DNA of 64,000 nt, taken from assembly GCF_021166475.1 (NCBI RefSeq), contig NZ_JAJOYS010000003.1, forward strand, positions 434,001 to 498,000, in the 5' to 3' direction. The notes beneath the pieces were generated by a model. The model saw only the letters and a program-made list of their open reading frames with translations, searched no databases and was not told where the DNA came from. The stretch is from Pelagibacterium xiamenense. GTDB taxonomy: Bacteria > Pseudomonadota > Alphaproteobacteria > Rhizobiales > Devosiaceae. Made by a program: the position numbers and the translations under genes. Positions 25,220-34,766 of this stretch are shown in pieces (within the stretch, counting starts at the first letter, position 1; every line of letters begins with the position of its first letter).

Positions 25220-26590
25220 CTATGCGGCGTCCGAAATCACGCGGTTCCTGCCTTCCCGCTTGGCGCGGTAAAGCGCGATATCAGCGCGTTTGATAATGGA
25301 TTCAGGGGTATCGTTGGCGAAATGGTTGAACGCCAGCCCCGCGCTCACCGTGATGCTCAGCGGCAAATCGAGCCCGGCGCGAAACGCCTCGTCCGCCGTT
25401 GCCACCCGTACGCGCTCTGCGACGTTCTCCGCCTGCAGCGCGTCGGTATCGGGCATCACCACCACGAACTCCTCCCCGCCGAACCGGCACGCAAGATCCA
25501 CGCCGCGGATGTTGCGCTGCAGCCGCAACGCGAATTCCTTGAGGATCTTGTCGCCAACGTCATGCCCGTGCGTATCGTTGACCGCCTTGAAGAAGTCGAT
25601 GTCCAGCAGCATCACCGCCATGTCGCGGTCCTGTTCCTGCGACTTGCCCAAAAGCATCGTCATGTGGCGTTCGAAATACCGGCGGTTGTAAAGCCCGGTG
25701 AGTTCGTCGATGACCGCCATCGCCATGGTATTGTTGAGGCTCTCGCGCAGCTCCGCGGTATAACGCTGACGCCGGATCTGCGTCCGCACCCGCGCGGCAA
25801 GTTCGTTGCGCTCGACCGGGCGCATTATGAAATCGTTGACCCCCAGATCGAGGGCCCGGATCACCTGCGGCCGGTCGTGCTCATCCGCAACGAGGATAAT
25901 CGGCAGCGATCGGGTTTGCTCGACCGTCCGCAATTGCGAGCACACCCGCAGCGGATCGAATCCTTCGAACCCCATGCTCACGATCGCCAGCTCATAGTCG
26001 CCCCCCGACGTCTGGAACACGGCGTCAGCGGGGTTCGCCAGAAGGCTCACCGCATGGGAATTGGAAAGGTAGTCGCGCAGCCTCTCGGCCCGCGCCGTCT
26101 CGGTGTCGATGACGATGATACGCCCGCTATCGGTCCTGATTCCGTTGATCGTCCGCGCCGCATCCTCGAGCGCCAATTCCTGGCTCGTGATCGCGCGCGC
26201 CCGCAATTCGTCGGTCAGCACCTTGAGCCGCACGAGGCTTTTGACCCGCGCCATGAGCTGCACGTCGTCCACCGGCTTGGTGAGAAAATCGTCCGCCCCC
26301 GCATTGAGCCCCGCCACCCGGTCCGAAGGCTGGTCGAGCGCCGTTATCATGACAACGGGAATATGCGAGGTCCGGGGATCGGCCTTGAGAATCCGGCAGC
26401 ACTCGAACCCGTCCATTTCAGGCATCATCACGTCGAGCAGGATGATGTCGATCTCCTGGGTCCGGCAGATCTCGATGGCATCCTTGCCCGAATAGGCAAC
26501 GACCACGTCGAAATACTCGGCCAGCAGCCGCGCCTCGAGCAGTTTGACGTTGGTGGGGATGTCGTCAACGATCAGGACACGAGCCGTCAC
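25220..26590 (-). CDS. pleD: Response regulator diguanylate cyclase PleD
   Basis: A 456-residue REC-REC-GGDEF protein that makes cyclic di-GMP when phosphorylated and drives the motile-to-sessile transition. The first receiver starts ARVLIVDDIPTNVKLLEARL, with the phospho-acceptor Asp in ILLDVMMPEMDG; the second is a degenerate adaptor. The cyclase domain has an intact active site, RFGGEEF, and an RxxD inhibitory site, RGVD, five residues before it. Start is GTG 26590, with GAGGA 8 bases before; this gives the Caulobacter length. It lies 43 bases downstream of divK. Confidence 0.95.
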   Translation of the reverse strand: MTARVLIVDDIPTNVKLLEARLLAEYFDVVVAYSGKDAIEICRTQEIDIILLDVMMPEMDGFECCRILKADPRTSHIPVVMITALDQPSDRVAGLNAGADDFLTKPVDDVQLMARVKSLVRLKVLTDELRARAITSQELALEDAARTINGIRTDSGRIIVIDTETARAERLRDYLSNSHAVSLLANPADAVFQTSGGDYELAIVSMGFEGFDPLRVCSQLRTVEQTRSLPIILVADEHDRPQVIRALDLGVNDFIMRPVERNELAARVRTQIRRQRYTAELRESLNNTMAMAVIDELTGLYNRRYFERHMTMLLGKSQEQDRDMAVMLLDIDFFKAVNDTHGHDVGDKILKEFALRLQRNIRGVDLACRFGGEEFVVVMPDTDALQAENVAERVRVATADEAFRAGLDLPLSITVSAGLAFNHFANDTPESIIKRADIALYRAKREGRNRVISDAA

Positions 26591-26633
26591 CGAGCAGTCC
26601 TCGCAGCTACAGGATAAATCATATGGGCGGGCG

Positions 26634-27008
26634 TCAATCCGCCTTCCCAATGTAGCTTTCAATCGTTTCCAAAAAGTGAGGTACGGAAATCGGCTTGGAG
26701 ATGTAGCCCTCGCACCCGCCTTGCCGAATGCGTTCCTCATCGCCCTTCATCGCAAAAGCGGTAACGGCGATAACCGGGATGGGCGCAAGCTCTTCGTCTT
26801 CCTTGAGCCATTTGGTAACGACAAGCCCGGACACCTCCGGAAGCTGGATATCCATCAAGATCAGGTCGGGCTTGTGCTCGCGCGCAAGCTCGAGCGCTTC
26901 CATGCCGTTACGGGTCTGGATCGTACCGTATCCGCGCGATTCGAGCAGATCGTGGAATAGCTTCATATTGAGCTCGTTGTCTTCCACGATCATTACCGTC
27001 TTGGGCAT
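26634..27008 (-). CDS. divK: Single-domain response regulator DivK
   Basis: A 124-residue stand-alone receiver: [25 protein letters not shown], phospho-acceptor Asp in [14 protein letters not shown] near residue 53, and the conserved Lys in YISKPIS. DivK controls the kinases DivJ, PleC and DivL, and through them CtrA activity, in alphaproteobacteria. The ATG at 27008 gives the canonical N-terminus; a start 5 codons upstream is also in frame. divK-pleD is the conserved arrangement. Confidence 0.95.
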   Translation of the reverse strand: MPKTVMIVEDNELNMKLFHDLLESRGYGTIQTRNGMEALELAREHKPDLILMDIQLPEVSGLVVTKWLKEDEELAPIPVIAVTAFAMKGDEERIRQGGCEGYISKPISVPHFLETIESYIGKAD

Positions 27009-27110
27009 GGGGCCTCGCTGCACTCGGGTTCACACCGAAAACTTGGTGTTGCCAGATTGTTCCGGTACCATCAAACCGTTACGAAACAAGAAATAGGCGA
27101 GTCTTCCTCA

Positions 27111-27380
27111 ATGCGCGAGCAGGCAACCGAGATCAGCGAAATCGCCGACGCGTGCCTTACCTGGCTCGCCGCCGACGTCACCGAGCTCGAGCGCTTCATG
27201 TCGCTCGCGGGCTACTCGCCGCAATCCCTGCGCGACGCGGTTGGAACGGTCGGGCTCGAACATGGTCTTGTAGACTATTTTGCCCGTAACGAACCCTTGC
27301 TCCTCGCCATGTGCGCCAACGCCAACATGCCGGTCGAGCGCGTCATGCGCGCCTGGCACCGCCTCAATCCGCAAAGCTGA
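27111..27380 (+). CDS. DUF3572 protein
   Basis: An 89-residue protein whose LTWLAADVTELERFMSLAGYSPQSLRDAV and C-terminal LLLAMCANANMPVERVMRAWHRL fit DUF3572, a small helical alphaproteobacterial family with no known function. The ATG at 27111 is used because the extension upstream reads into the divergent promoter area. It precedes dinB by 8 bases and is divergent from divK. Confidence 0.85.
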   Translation: MREQATEISEIADACLTWLAADVTELERFMSLAGYSPQSLRDAVGTVGLEHGLVDYFARNEPLLLAMCANANMPVERVMRAWHRLNPQS

Positions 27381-27388
27381 GCGCTACG

Positions 27389-28702
27389 ATGGCCCCCGCG
27401 CCGTATCTCTGCCGCGACTGTTTCAAGGACGGTGCAGCCGCCACGCTTCCTGCGCGCTGCCCGCAATGCGGCTCGCCGCGGTTGATCGGCCACGACGAAC
27501 TCATGAGCCTGTCGATCGCCCACATCGATTGCGATGCCTTCTACGCATCGGTCGAAAAGCGCGACGATCCGACGCTGATCGACAAGCCTGTCATCATCGG
27601 CGGCGGCGTGCGCGGCGTGGTCTCCACCGCCTGTTATATCGCCCGCATGAGCGGCGTACGCTCGGCCATGCCCATGTTCAAGGCAAGGCGCCTGTGCCCC
27701 GAGGCGATCGTGATCAAGCCCGATATGGCCAAATACGTCGCCGTGAGCCGAGAAATCCGCGCCGCGATGGACAGCCTGAGCCCGCTCGTCCAGCCCATCT
27801 CCATCGATGAAGCCTTCATAGACCTCACGGGCACCCTGCGTGTCCACAAGGCCGCTCCCGCGGTCGTTCTCGCCCGCTTCGCCAGACGCATCGAAGACGA
27901 GATCGGCGTTACTGTTTCGATTGGCCTGAGTCACAACAAATTCCTCGCCAAGATGGCGTCCGACCTCGACAAGCCACGCGGCTTCGCGGTGATCGGCAAA
28001 GCCGAAACCGTCGAATTCCTGGCCTCAAAACCCATCACCATGATTTACGGCGTCGGCAACGCCATGGCCGAAACCCTGCGCAAGGACGGCCTCACGACGA
28101 TCGGCCAGCTTCAGAACCGCCCGCCCGAGGATCTGATGCGCCGCTATGGGGAAATCGGCGCCCGCCTCGCCCGACTCTCGCGCGGCGACGACGCCCGGGT
28201 GGTCTCGACCATGCGCGAGACCAAGTCGATCAGCACGGAAACCACGTTCAACACCGACCATACCGACTTCCAGACGCTCTCGAAGACGCTCTTTTCGCTG
28301 TGCGAACGCCTCTCCGAGCGCCTCAAGAAACAGAACTATGTCGGCGACACCGTGACCCTCAAGCTCAAGACCGCCGGCTTCAAGTCCCGCACCCGCGCGC
28401 AGCATTTGATGATACCGACACAATTGGCCCATACGCTTTACGAAACGGGCGCAAGGCTGCTCGCGCGCGAGATCGACGGCACCGCCTTCCGCCTGCTCGG
28501 CATCGCCGTCACCGGTCTCGAGCCGGCGAGCGGCGTTGACCCTGTCGACCTGATCGAACCGCATATTGCCCGCAAGGCTGCCGCCGAGCGGGCTGTGGAC
28601 AAGGTCCGAACGCGCTTCGGCAGGGATGCCCTCGTGAGCGGAAGGCTTTATCGTAAGCCCGAGGAAAACGACAAAACCAAGGAGTCCGGCAGTGACGATT
28701 GA
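27389..28702 (+). CDS. dinB: DNA polymerase IV with N-terminal zinc ribbon
   Basis: A 437-residue Y-family polymerase for error-prone lesion bypass. The polymerase starts IAHIDCDAFYASVEKRD with catalytic Asp residues, and the second site is ISIDEAFIDLTG; the little-finger domain lies near residues 260-370. Ahead of it are about 35 residues with CRDC and CPQCG, a four-Cys ribbon seen in the Rhizobiales subgroup but not in E. coli DinB. The last residues are charged; no clear beta-clamp motif is obvious to me. Start at ATG 27389, 8 bases after DUF3572. Confidence 0.94.
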   Translation: MAPAPYLCRDCFKDGAAATLPARCPQCGSPRLIGHDELMSLSIAHIDCDAFYASVEKRDDPTLIDKPVIIGGGVRGVVSTACYIARMSGVRSAMPMFKARRLCPEAIVIKPDMAKYVAVSREIRAAMDSLSPLVQPISIDEAFIDLTGTLRVHKAAPAVVLARFARRIEDEIGVTVSIGLSHNKFLAKMASDLDKPRGFAVIGKAETVEFLASKPITMIYGVGNAMAETLRKDGLTTIGQLQNRPPEDLMRRYGEIGARLARLSRGDDARVVSTMRETKSISTETTFNTDHTDFQTLSKTLFSLCERLSERLKKQNYVGDTVTLKLKTAGFKSRTRAQHLMIPTQLAHTLYETGARLLAREIDGTAFRLLGIAVTGLEPASGVDPVDLIEPHIARKAAAERAVDKVRTRFGRDALVSGRLYRKPEENDKTKESGSDD

Positions 28703-29150
28703 CCAGCGCCTCAACGATTTCGGCCACACACTACCCAAACCGTCTGCCCCCGCGGCGAGCTACGCGCCGGTCCGGCGTTCGGGCAATCTGCTCTACGTGT
28801 CGGGCCAGATCTCGACCGAACAGGACGGCAGCGTGATCAAGGGCCTTCTCGGCAGTGATATGGATACGGCCGCCGGCCAGAAGGCCGCCGAACGCTGCGC
28901 CATCAACATCCTCGCCCAGGTCAACGCCAATACCGCGCTGGCCAATATTAAATCAGTCGTGAAGCTCACCGTTCTCGTCGCCTCCACCCCCGATTTCCAT
29001 GAGCAGCACCTCGTCGCCAACGGCGCCTCGGACCTGTTCATCAAACTGTTAGGCGACGCCGGTAAGCACGCGCGCGCCGCGTTCGGCGTGGCCTCCCTAC
29101 CCCTTGGCGCCGCGGTCGAAATCGACGCCGTGATCGAAATGGACTCCTAG
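28692..29150 (+). CDS. RidA family protein
   Basis: A 152-residue RidA/YjgF/TdcF-fold protein, the type that hydrolyses reactive enamine and imine intermediates. Family features are YAPVRRSGNLLYVSGQIS, AAERCAINILAQVNA, LTVLVASTPDF and the C-terminal GVASLPLGAAVEIDAVIEM. It belongs to the longer, endoribonuclease L-PSP-like subgroup. It starts at GTG 28692 with AAGGAG before it, overlapping the dinB stop by 11 bases, so it is translationally coupled. Confidence 0.9.
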   Translation: MTIDQRLNDFGHTLPKPSAPAASYAPVRRSGNLLYVSGQISTEQDGSVIKGLLGSDMDTAAGQKAAERCAINILAQVNANTALANIKSVVKLTVLVASTPDFHEQHLVANGASDLFIKLLGDAGKHARAAFGVASLPLGAAVEIDAVIEMDS

Positions 29151-29906
29151 ATGCACTCTTCCCCCTTCGACCAGCCCATTGCCCATCGCGGCCTGCACAA
29201 CCGGGAAGAGGGGGTCATCGAGAATTCCGCCTCCGCCTTTGAAGCCGCGATTGCCCGCGGCTTCGCCATCGAGTGCGACCTGCAGCTCACGAGCGACGGC
29301 GAGGCCGTCGTCTTCCACGACCACGACCTCGAACGCCTCACCGGCCGCTCAGGCCCCATCCACGCGGTGACGGCCGGCGAGATCGCAAAAACGCCCCTGC
29401 TACTGAGCAAATCCGGCGATTGCCCGCAAACCTTCGAGGCCTTCCTCGCCCAGATCGCAGGGCGCACCCCGCTCGTCGTCGAAATCAAGCACCAGCCCAA
29501 CGCTTCCGCGCGAGACGCCCTCGCAAAGCGCGCGGTCGCCCTCGCAAAGGCCTATACCGGCCCGCTGGCCTTCAAGTCCTTCGATCCGCACACGCTCAAA
29601 GCCGTGCGCGACGCCGGCTACACCGGCCCGCTCGGCATCGTGACCTATGCCTACCGCAAGCCCGAATGGGACGGCGAGATTTCCCCCCTGCAAAGATTTG
29701 TGCTCCGCCACCTCTTGCACTGGCCCGTATCGCGCTTCACATTTGTCTCGTGCGAACGCACCGCACTCGCGCTCCCCGCGATCCGGCTCTGCCGTGCCCT
29801 TGGTACGAAGGTCATGAGCTGGACGATCAGGGACAAAGCGCACGTGCCCGCGGTGCTGCGCCAAGCCGATCAAATCGTCTTTGAAGGGTTCGACCCCGGT
29901 CCGTGA
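29151..29906 (+). CDS. Glycerophosphodiester phosphodiesterase
   Basis: A 251-residue GDPD-fold enzyme, related to UgpQ, that splits glycerophosphodiesters into glycerol-3-phosphate and an alcohol. The N-terminal HRG pair is in IAHRGLHNREEGVIENS; metal and catalytic residues follow in ECDLQLTSDGEAVVFHDHDLERLTG. The C-terminal VMSWTIRDKAHV is also typical. No signal peptide, so cytoplasmic. It begins immediately after the ridA-like stop with no gap. Confidence 0.92.
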   Translation: MHSSPFDQPIAHRGLHNREEGVIENSASAFEAAIARGFAIECDLQLTSDGEAVVFHDHDLERLTGRSGPIHAVTAGEIAKTPLLLSKSGDCPQTFEAFLAQIAGRTPLVVEIKHQPNASARDALAKRAVALAKAYTGPLAFKSFDPHTLKAVRDAGYTGPLGIVTYAYRKPEWDGEISPLQRFVLRHLLHWPVSRFTFVSCERTALALPAIRLCRALGTKVMSWTIRDKAHVPAVLRQADQIVFEGFDPGP

Positions 29907-31063
29907 CTGCTCCTAACGAACTGACTATCGCGGTTCACCCATCGACAGCTTCGATACCGAAGGACCAATGGAACGCTCTTGCATCCAATGGTCGAACAAA
30001 ACCCGATAATCCGTTTTTAGAGCATGATTTCTTCCTGGCGCTTGAGGAGTCCGGTTGCGCCACGGCACAAACCGGCTGGCAGCCCCAGCACATCCTCCTG
30101 TCCCGCGGCGGCACACCCGTCGGCCTGATGCCGCTCTTTCTGAAATCCCACTCGATGGGCGAATACGTTTTCGACCACGCCTGGGCCGATGCCATCGAAC
30201 GCGCCGGGGGGCATTACTACCCCAAGCTGCAAAGCTCGGTCCCCTTCACACCCGCCACCGCGCCCAAGCTGCTGACGCGCGATTGCAGCCTCGAAACCCG
30301 CACCACCCTCCTGGGTGCCGCCGAAACCCTCGCCGACCGTCTCGGCGCCTCCTCCGTCCACGCGACGTTCGTTCCCGCCGAGGAGGAGACCATTGCCCGC
30401 GAGGCCGACTGGCTCATTCGCCACGATACCCAGTTCCACTGGACCAACCATGGCTTTGCAACGTTCGACGATTTCCTCGAAACGCTGCAGTCGCGCAAGC
30501 GCAAGGCCCTCCGCCGCGAGCGTCGCGAAGCGCTGATCGACGGGCTCGATGTCGACTGGGTCACCGGCAGCGACCTGACGGAAGCCCATTGGGACGCCTT
30601 TTACGCGTTCTATATGGACACCGGTGGCCGCAAATGGGGCCGCCCCTACCTCAACCGCGAATTCTTCTCGCGAATTTCCGAGGCCATGGCCGACCGCATC
30701 GTCCTGATCCTCGCCCGAGACGGCGCCGATTACATCGCGGGGGCCCTCAATTTCATTGGCTCGGACACGCTCTTTGGCCGCAATTGGGGCTGCCTGCGCG
30801 ACGTGCCGTTCCTCCATTTCGAGCTCTGCTACTACCAGGCCATTGATTTCGCCATTGCCCACGGCCTCAAGCGCGTCGAAGCCGGCGCCCAGGGCGAGCA
30901 CAAGCTCTCCCGCGGCTACGCGCCCGTCGTCACCCGTTCGATCCACCATATCGTCCACCCCGGGCTTCGCCGTGCCGTGGCCGACTACCTCGTCGACGAA
31001 CGCCGCGCCATCGACCATCAGAACATCGTGCTCTCCGAGCACACGCCATTCCGCAGGGCCTGA
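29903..31063 (+). CDS. FemAB/GNAT-like acyltransferase (DUF482 type)
   Basis: A 386-residue protein of the DUF482 family, which has the double-GNAT fold of FemAB-type transferases. Recognisable segments are NPFLEHDFFLALEESG, GLMPLFLKSHSMGEYVFDHAWADA and the C-terminal VEAGAQGEHKLSRGYAPVVTRS. Family members are common in alphaproteobacteria; the substrate is not established. GTG start at 29903 overlaps the previous stop by 4 bases (GTGA). Confidence 0.87.
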   Translation: MTAPNELTIAVHPSTASIPKDQWNALASNGRTKPDNPFLEHDFFLALEESGCATAQTGWQPQHILLSRGGTPVGLMPLFLKSHSMGEYVFDHAWADAIERAGGHYYPKLQSSVPFTPATAPKLLTRDCSLETRTTLLGAAETLADRLGASSVHATFVPAEEETIAREADWLIRHDTQFHWTNHGFATFDDFLETLQSRKRKALRRERREALIDGLDVDWVTGSDLTEAHWDAFYAFYMDTGGRKWGRPYLNREFFSRISEAMADRIVLILARDGADYIAGALNFIGSDTLFGRNWGCLRDVPFLHFELCYYQAIDFAIAHGLKRVEAGAQGEHKLSRGYAPVVTRSIHHIVHPGLRRAVADYLVDERRAIDHQNIVLSEHTPFRRA

Positions 31064-31132
31064 CCGAACGGTTTGAGCCGGCCACGCGTTGCGCTATAGC
31101 TGACCACGGAACGTCAAAAGAGCGAGGGCCCC

Positions 31133-31552
31133 ATGAGCGCGTATGATCCGGACAACATCTTTGCCAAAATCCTCAAGGGCGAGGTCCCGTCCATCAAGGT
31201 CTTCGAAGACGAAACGACCCTCGCCTTCATGGACGTCATGCCCCAATCCAAGGGGCACACCCTGGTGATCCCCAAAACCGGCTCGCGCAATCTTCTCGAC
31301 GCCGACCCGGAGATCCTCGCCGACCTTGTCAAGAAAACCCAGATCGTCGCCAAGGCGGTCGCCACCGCCATGGAAGCCGACGGCCTGCGCATCATCCAGT
31401 TCAACGAACCCGCCGCCGGCCAGACCGTCTTCCACCTGCATTTTCATGTCATTCCGGTCTATGAGGGCGTCTCTCTCCGCCCCCACAGCGGCGACATGGC
31501 CGATACCGGCGAGTTGACGGCCCTCGCCGAAATGATCCGCGCGGCGCTATAG
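31133..31552 (+). CDS. HIT family nucleotide-binding protein
   Basis: A 139-residue histidine-triad hydrolase: IFAKILKGEVPSIKVFEDETTLAFMDVMPQSKGHTLVIPK at the N-terminus (quoted here in overlapping recognition only; key parts are residues 9-48) and the triad HLHFHVIP near residue 100. HIT proteins cleave nucleoside phosphoramidates or Ap4A-like compounds. It ends the plus-strand operon that starts at DUF3572 and is followed by a bidirectional terminator. Confidence 0.92.
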   Translation: MSAYDPDNIFAKILKGEVPSIKVFEDETTLAFMDVMPQSKGHTLVIPKTGSRNLLDADPEILADLVKKTQIVAKAVATAMEADGLRIIQFNEPAAGQTVFHLHFHVIPVYEGVSLRPHSGDMADTGELTALAEMIRAAL

Positions 31553-31568
31553 GGCACCCAAAGGACGT

Positions 31569-31598
31569 AAAAAGGCCGGCATTTCTGCCGGCCTTTTT
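31569..31598. terminator. Bidirectional rho-independent terminator between the HIT gene and clpA
   Basis: AAAAAGGCCGGCA (31569-31581), loop TTTC, TGCCGGCCTTTTT (31586-31598). A perfect 13-bp stem with A/T runs at both ends, able to stop transcription of the HIT operon on plus and clpSA on minus. Confidence 0.93.
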
Positions 31599-31622
31599 GC
31601 ATTGCGTCTATCAGGATCCCGA

Positions 31623-34061
31623 TCAGGTGTCCTGCTCGGCGCCCTTGGTCTTTTTCGAACGGCTGGAGCCGCCCGACTTCGCAGTCTTGGAGGCCGCCGG
31701 CTTGGAGCGCCCGCTCGCGGGCTTCTTGCCGCCCTTGGGGCCGGTGATCGCCTTGGGCCGGGCCGGACGCGGCGGCACCGAGACGAGCTCGAGGCGTGCC
31801 TCGCTGCCCTCGCCCACGACGGTGACCTTGACCGAGCCGCCCTTCTGCAACAGCCCGAACAGCACCTCCTCAGCCAGCGGCTTCTTGACGTATTCCTGGA
31901 TCACGCGTCCAAGCGGCCGCGCGCCCATGCGTTCGTCGTAGCCGCGCGTGGCGAGCCAATCCGCAGCTTCCGGCGTCAGCTCGATGGTGATGCCGCGCTC
32001 GGCAAGCTGGCCTTCGAGTTGCAGGACGAACTTCTCGACAACCCGCTGCACCGTCGCCGGCGGCAGCGGCGCGAACGAGATGATCGCATCGAGCCGGTTG
32101 CGGAACTCCGGTGTGAACATCCGGTTGATCGCTTCCTCGTCGTCGCCCTGCTGACGCACGCGGCCGAACCCGATCGGCTCCTTGGCCAATTCCGTCGCGC
32201 CGACATTCGAGGTCATGATCAGGATGACGTTCCGGAAATCGACCTGCTTGCCCGAATGATCGGTCAGCTTGCCGTGATCCATCACCTGCAACAGGATATT
32301 GAAAAGATCCGGATGCGCTTTCTCGATCTCGTCGAGCAGCAGCACGCAGTGCGGATGCTGGTCGACCCCATCGGTCATCAGCCCGCCCTGGTCGAACCCG
32401 ACATAGCCCGGAGGCGCGCCGATCAGCCGCGAGACGGTGTGGCGCTCCATATATTCGGACATGTCGAACCGCAAAAGCTCGACCCCGAGTGTATCGGCGA
32501 GCTGCCGCGCCACCTCGGTCTTGCCGACACCCGTCGGGCCCGTGAACATATACGACCCGATGGGCTTTTCCGGCTCCCGCAGGCCTGCCCGCGCCAGCTT
32601 GATCGCCGACGAGAGCGCCTCGATGGCCTTATCCTGTCCGAACACCACCCGCTTGAGATTGGCTTCGAGATTGGACAGCACCTCGGTATCGGACTTGGAC
32701 ACCGATTTGGGCGGAATCCGCGCAATCGTCGCCACCGTCGCCTCGATATCCTCGACGTTGATCGTCTTCTTGCGCTGGTTCTCAACCACAAGCATCTGCC
32801 GCGCACCGGTCTCGTCGACAACGTCGATCGCCTTGTCGGGCAGCTTGCGGTCGTTGATGTACCGCGCCGAAAGCTCCACCGCCGCTTTCAAGGCGTCATC
32901 GGTATATTTGAGCTTGTGATAATCCTCGAAGTAAGGCCGCAGCCCTTTCATGATCTCGATGGCGTCGGGGATCGTCGGCTCGTTGACGTCGATCTTCTGG
33001 AACCGCCGCACCAGCGCCCGGTCCTTCTCGAAGAACTGCCGGTATTCCTTGTACGTCGTCGACCCGATGCACCGGATCGCCCCGGAAGCCAGCGCGGGCT
33101 TCAGAAGGTTCGACGCATCGAGCGCTCCGCCCGAGGTCGCCCCGGCGCCGATCACGGTATGGATCTCGTCGATGAAGAGGATGACGTTATCCTTCTTCTC
33201 GAGCTCCTTCATGATCGCCTTGAGACGCTCCTCGAAATCGCCGCGATACCGCGTCCCCGCGAGCAGCGCGCCCATATCGAGCGCATAGATCGTAGCACCC
33301 TCGAGCACCTCGGGCACATCGCCCTCGACGATTCGCCGCGCAAGCCCTTCGGCAATCGCCGTCTTGCCCACCCCGGGATCGCCCACATAGAGCGGATTGT
33401 TCTTGGACCGCCGGCACAAGACCTGGATCGTGCGCTCAAGTTCGCCGCTCCGCCCGATAAGCGGATCGATCTTGCCCTTCTTGGCTTTCTCGTTGAGGTT
33501 GATGCAGAAATCGGCCAGTGCCGAACTTTGCTGCGCACCGCCCGAGGCGCCGCGTTCGGCGTCCTCGGAGAACCCCGGCCCACCGTCCTCGGCGCCGCGC
33601 ACGGGCCGGTCCGCGTTGCGGCCCGATTTGGCAATCCCGTGCGAGATGAAATTGACGGCGTCGAGCCGGCTCATGTCCTGCTGTTCGAGGAAATAGGCCG
33701 CATGGCTCTCACGCTCGGCGAAGATCGCCACGAGCACATTGGCCCCGGTCACCTCTTCGCGGCCGGAGGATTGCACGTGGATAACGGCGCGCTGAATCAC
33801 GCGCTGGAACGCGGCGGTCGGCCGCGCATCCTGCCCGTTGGGCACGACGAGGCTGTCGAGTTCCTCGTCTATGAATTCTTCAAGATCGGCTCTCAGGGCC
33901 TCGATATCGACATCGCACCCCGTCAGAACGGCGATCGTGTCGCGGTCTTCTGTCAAGGCCAGCAACAGGTGCTCGAGTGTCGCGAACTCGTGGGCGCGTT
34001 CGCGCGCGAGGTTCATTGCCTGGTGCAGTGCCTTTTCAAGGCCGCGGGAGAATGAAGGCAT
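31623..34061 (-). CDS. clpA: ATP-dependent Clp protease ATP-binding subunit ClpA
   Basis: An 812-residue Clp/Hsp100 unfoldase that feeds substrates to ClpP. It has the N-terminal Clp repeat domain, a first AAA+ with GDPGVGKTAIAEG near residue 218, and a second AAA+ with TGPTGVGKTEVARQL near 500. The ClpP-docking loop is visible as PIGFGR near 620. After about residue 755 comes a Lys/Ala/Ser-rich basic extension of some 50 residues not present in E. coli ClpA. It follows clpS by 13 bases. Confidence 0.96.
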   Translation of the reverse strand: MPSFSRGLEKALHQAMNLARERAHEFATLEHLLLALTEDRDTIAVLTGCDVDIEALRADLEEFIDEELDSLVVPNGQDARPTAAFQRVIQRAVIHVQSSGREEVTGANVLVAIFAERESHAAYFLEQQDMSRLDAVNFISHGIAKSGRNADRPVRGAEDGGPGFSEDAERGASGGAQQSSALADFCINLNEKAKKGKIDPLIGRSGELERTIQVLCRRSKNNPLYVGDPGVGKTAIAEGLARRIVEGDVPEVLEGATIYALDMGALLAGTRYRGDFEERLKAIMKELEKKDNVILFIDEIHTVIGAGATSGGALDASNLLKPALASGAIRCIGSTTYKEYRQFFEKDRALVRRFQKIDVNEPTIPDAIEIMKGLRPYFEDYHKLKYTDDALKAAVELSARYINDRKLPDKAIDVVDETGARQMLVVENQRKKTINVEDIEATVATIARIPPKSVSKSDTEVLSNLEANLKRVVFGQDKAIEALSSAIKLARAGLREPEKPIGSYMFTGPTGVGKTEVARQLADTLGVELLRFDMSEYMERHTVSRLIGAPPGYVGFDQGGLMTDGVDQHPHCVLLLDEIEKAHPDLFNILLQVMDHGKLTDHSGKQVDFRNVILIMTSNVGATELAKEPIGFGRVRQQGDDEEAINRMFTPEFRNRLDAIISFAPLPPATVQRVVEKFVLQLEGQLAERGITIELTPEAADWLATRGYDERMGARPLGRVIQEYVKKPLAEEVLFGLLQKGGSVKVTVVGEGSEARLELVSVPPRPARPKAITGPKGGKKPASGRSKPAASKTAKSGGSSRSKKTKGAEQDT

Positions 34062-34074
34062 TTGTGATCGCTTC

Positions 34075-34404
34075 CTATTGCTTTTCCATCACGCATTGCA
34101 GCGGATGCTGGTTGCGTCTCGCGGCGTCCATCACACGGGTGACCTTGGTCTCGGCCACCTCGTACGGAAAGACCCCGCATTCCCCCACACCCTGATTGTG
34201 AACGTGCCACATGATCTGCGTCGCATCATCCTGCGACTTGTTGAACACTTCCATCAAAATAAGGATCACGAACTCCATCGGCGTGTAGTCGTCGTTCAAA
34301 AGGAGCACGCGATAAAGGCTCGGACGTTTGGTTTTCGGCCGGGTTTTCGTGACCACCCCGGTCTGCCCCTCGCCGTCATCGTCCTCATGTCCGTCCGCTC
34401 CCAT
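34075..34404 (-). CDS. clpS: ATP-dependent Clp protease adaptor ClpS
   Basis: ClpS, the N-end-rule adaptor that delivers substrates to ClpA. The core is clear: [39 protein letters not shown] and [10 protein letters not shown]. With ATG 34404 it is 109 residues, close to family length. An ATG at 34434 and a GTG at 34491 are also in frame, none with a good Shine-Dalgarno site, so the start is uncertain. In this group ClpS often has the variable tail seen here before TKRPSLYRV. Confidence 0.92.
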   Translation of the reverse strand: MGADGHEDDDGEGQTGVVTKTRPKTKRPSLYRVLLLNDDYTPMEFVILILMEVFNKSQDDATQIMWHVHNQGVGECGVFPYEVAETKVTRVMDAARRNQHPLQCVMEKQ

Positions 34405-34766
34405 ATACAGGTCAGGCCCGTTAACAGGCAGCATCGAAGCGGCCAGGCGATCGGGGGTTCTGGGTGCGGCTACCGAAGCGAAGGTGGTCACGGCGAGTCG
34501 TCCACTAGCGTTTAGATGGGCTCCATTATGTAGGGAAATCTTGGCTCATGTTAAGGGGCCTCGTCACATCAATCGCACGTGAATGCATGACGCGAGAATT
34601 TGGCACAAATTTTATGCGCTTTACCGATTTGTAACCGCGCAGGGACTAATTTCCCTTCTGGTATCTGCGGGCAACAGGTCATTTGGGGGACAAGGTGACC
34701 CTGCCCGCCCGGGTTTGAGTACGGCGCTGCGTAATCGCGCCGATTAGTAAAGAGTTGGAGTTGCGG
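34405..34766. other. Divergent promoter interval between clpS and the D,D-carboxypeptidase gene
   Basis: No gene of its own is seen in these 362 bases, part of which may encode a longer ClpS N-terminus. It must hold the promoters for both flanking operons. A small dyad, AGGGA/TCCCT, lies at 34641-34656. The interval is AT-richer than the genes around it from about 34560 to 34660. Confidence 0.5.
34527..34554 (-). promoter_or_regulatory. Putative clpSA promoter
   Basis: On the minus strand TTAACA (34554-34549) and TACATA (34532-34527) are separated by 16 bases, a plausible vegetative -35/-10 pair about 120 bases before the clpS ATG at 34404 and about 30 before the alternative GTG at 34491. 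Confidence 0.35.

Noticed and set aside
31602-34055. Open frame of over 800 codons antisense to clpA
   Set aside because: Same artefact; composition rich in Arg/His/Asp, no domain.
34601-34617. Sigma-54 type -24/-12 (TGGCAC) upstream of the carboxypeptidase
   Set aside because: The -12 half reads TTATGC rather than TTGC, at the wrong spacing.
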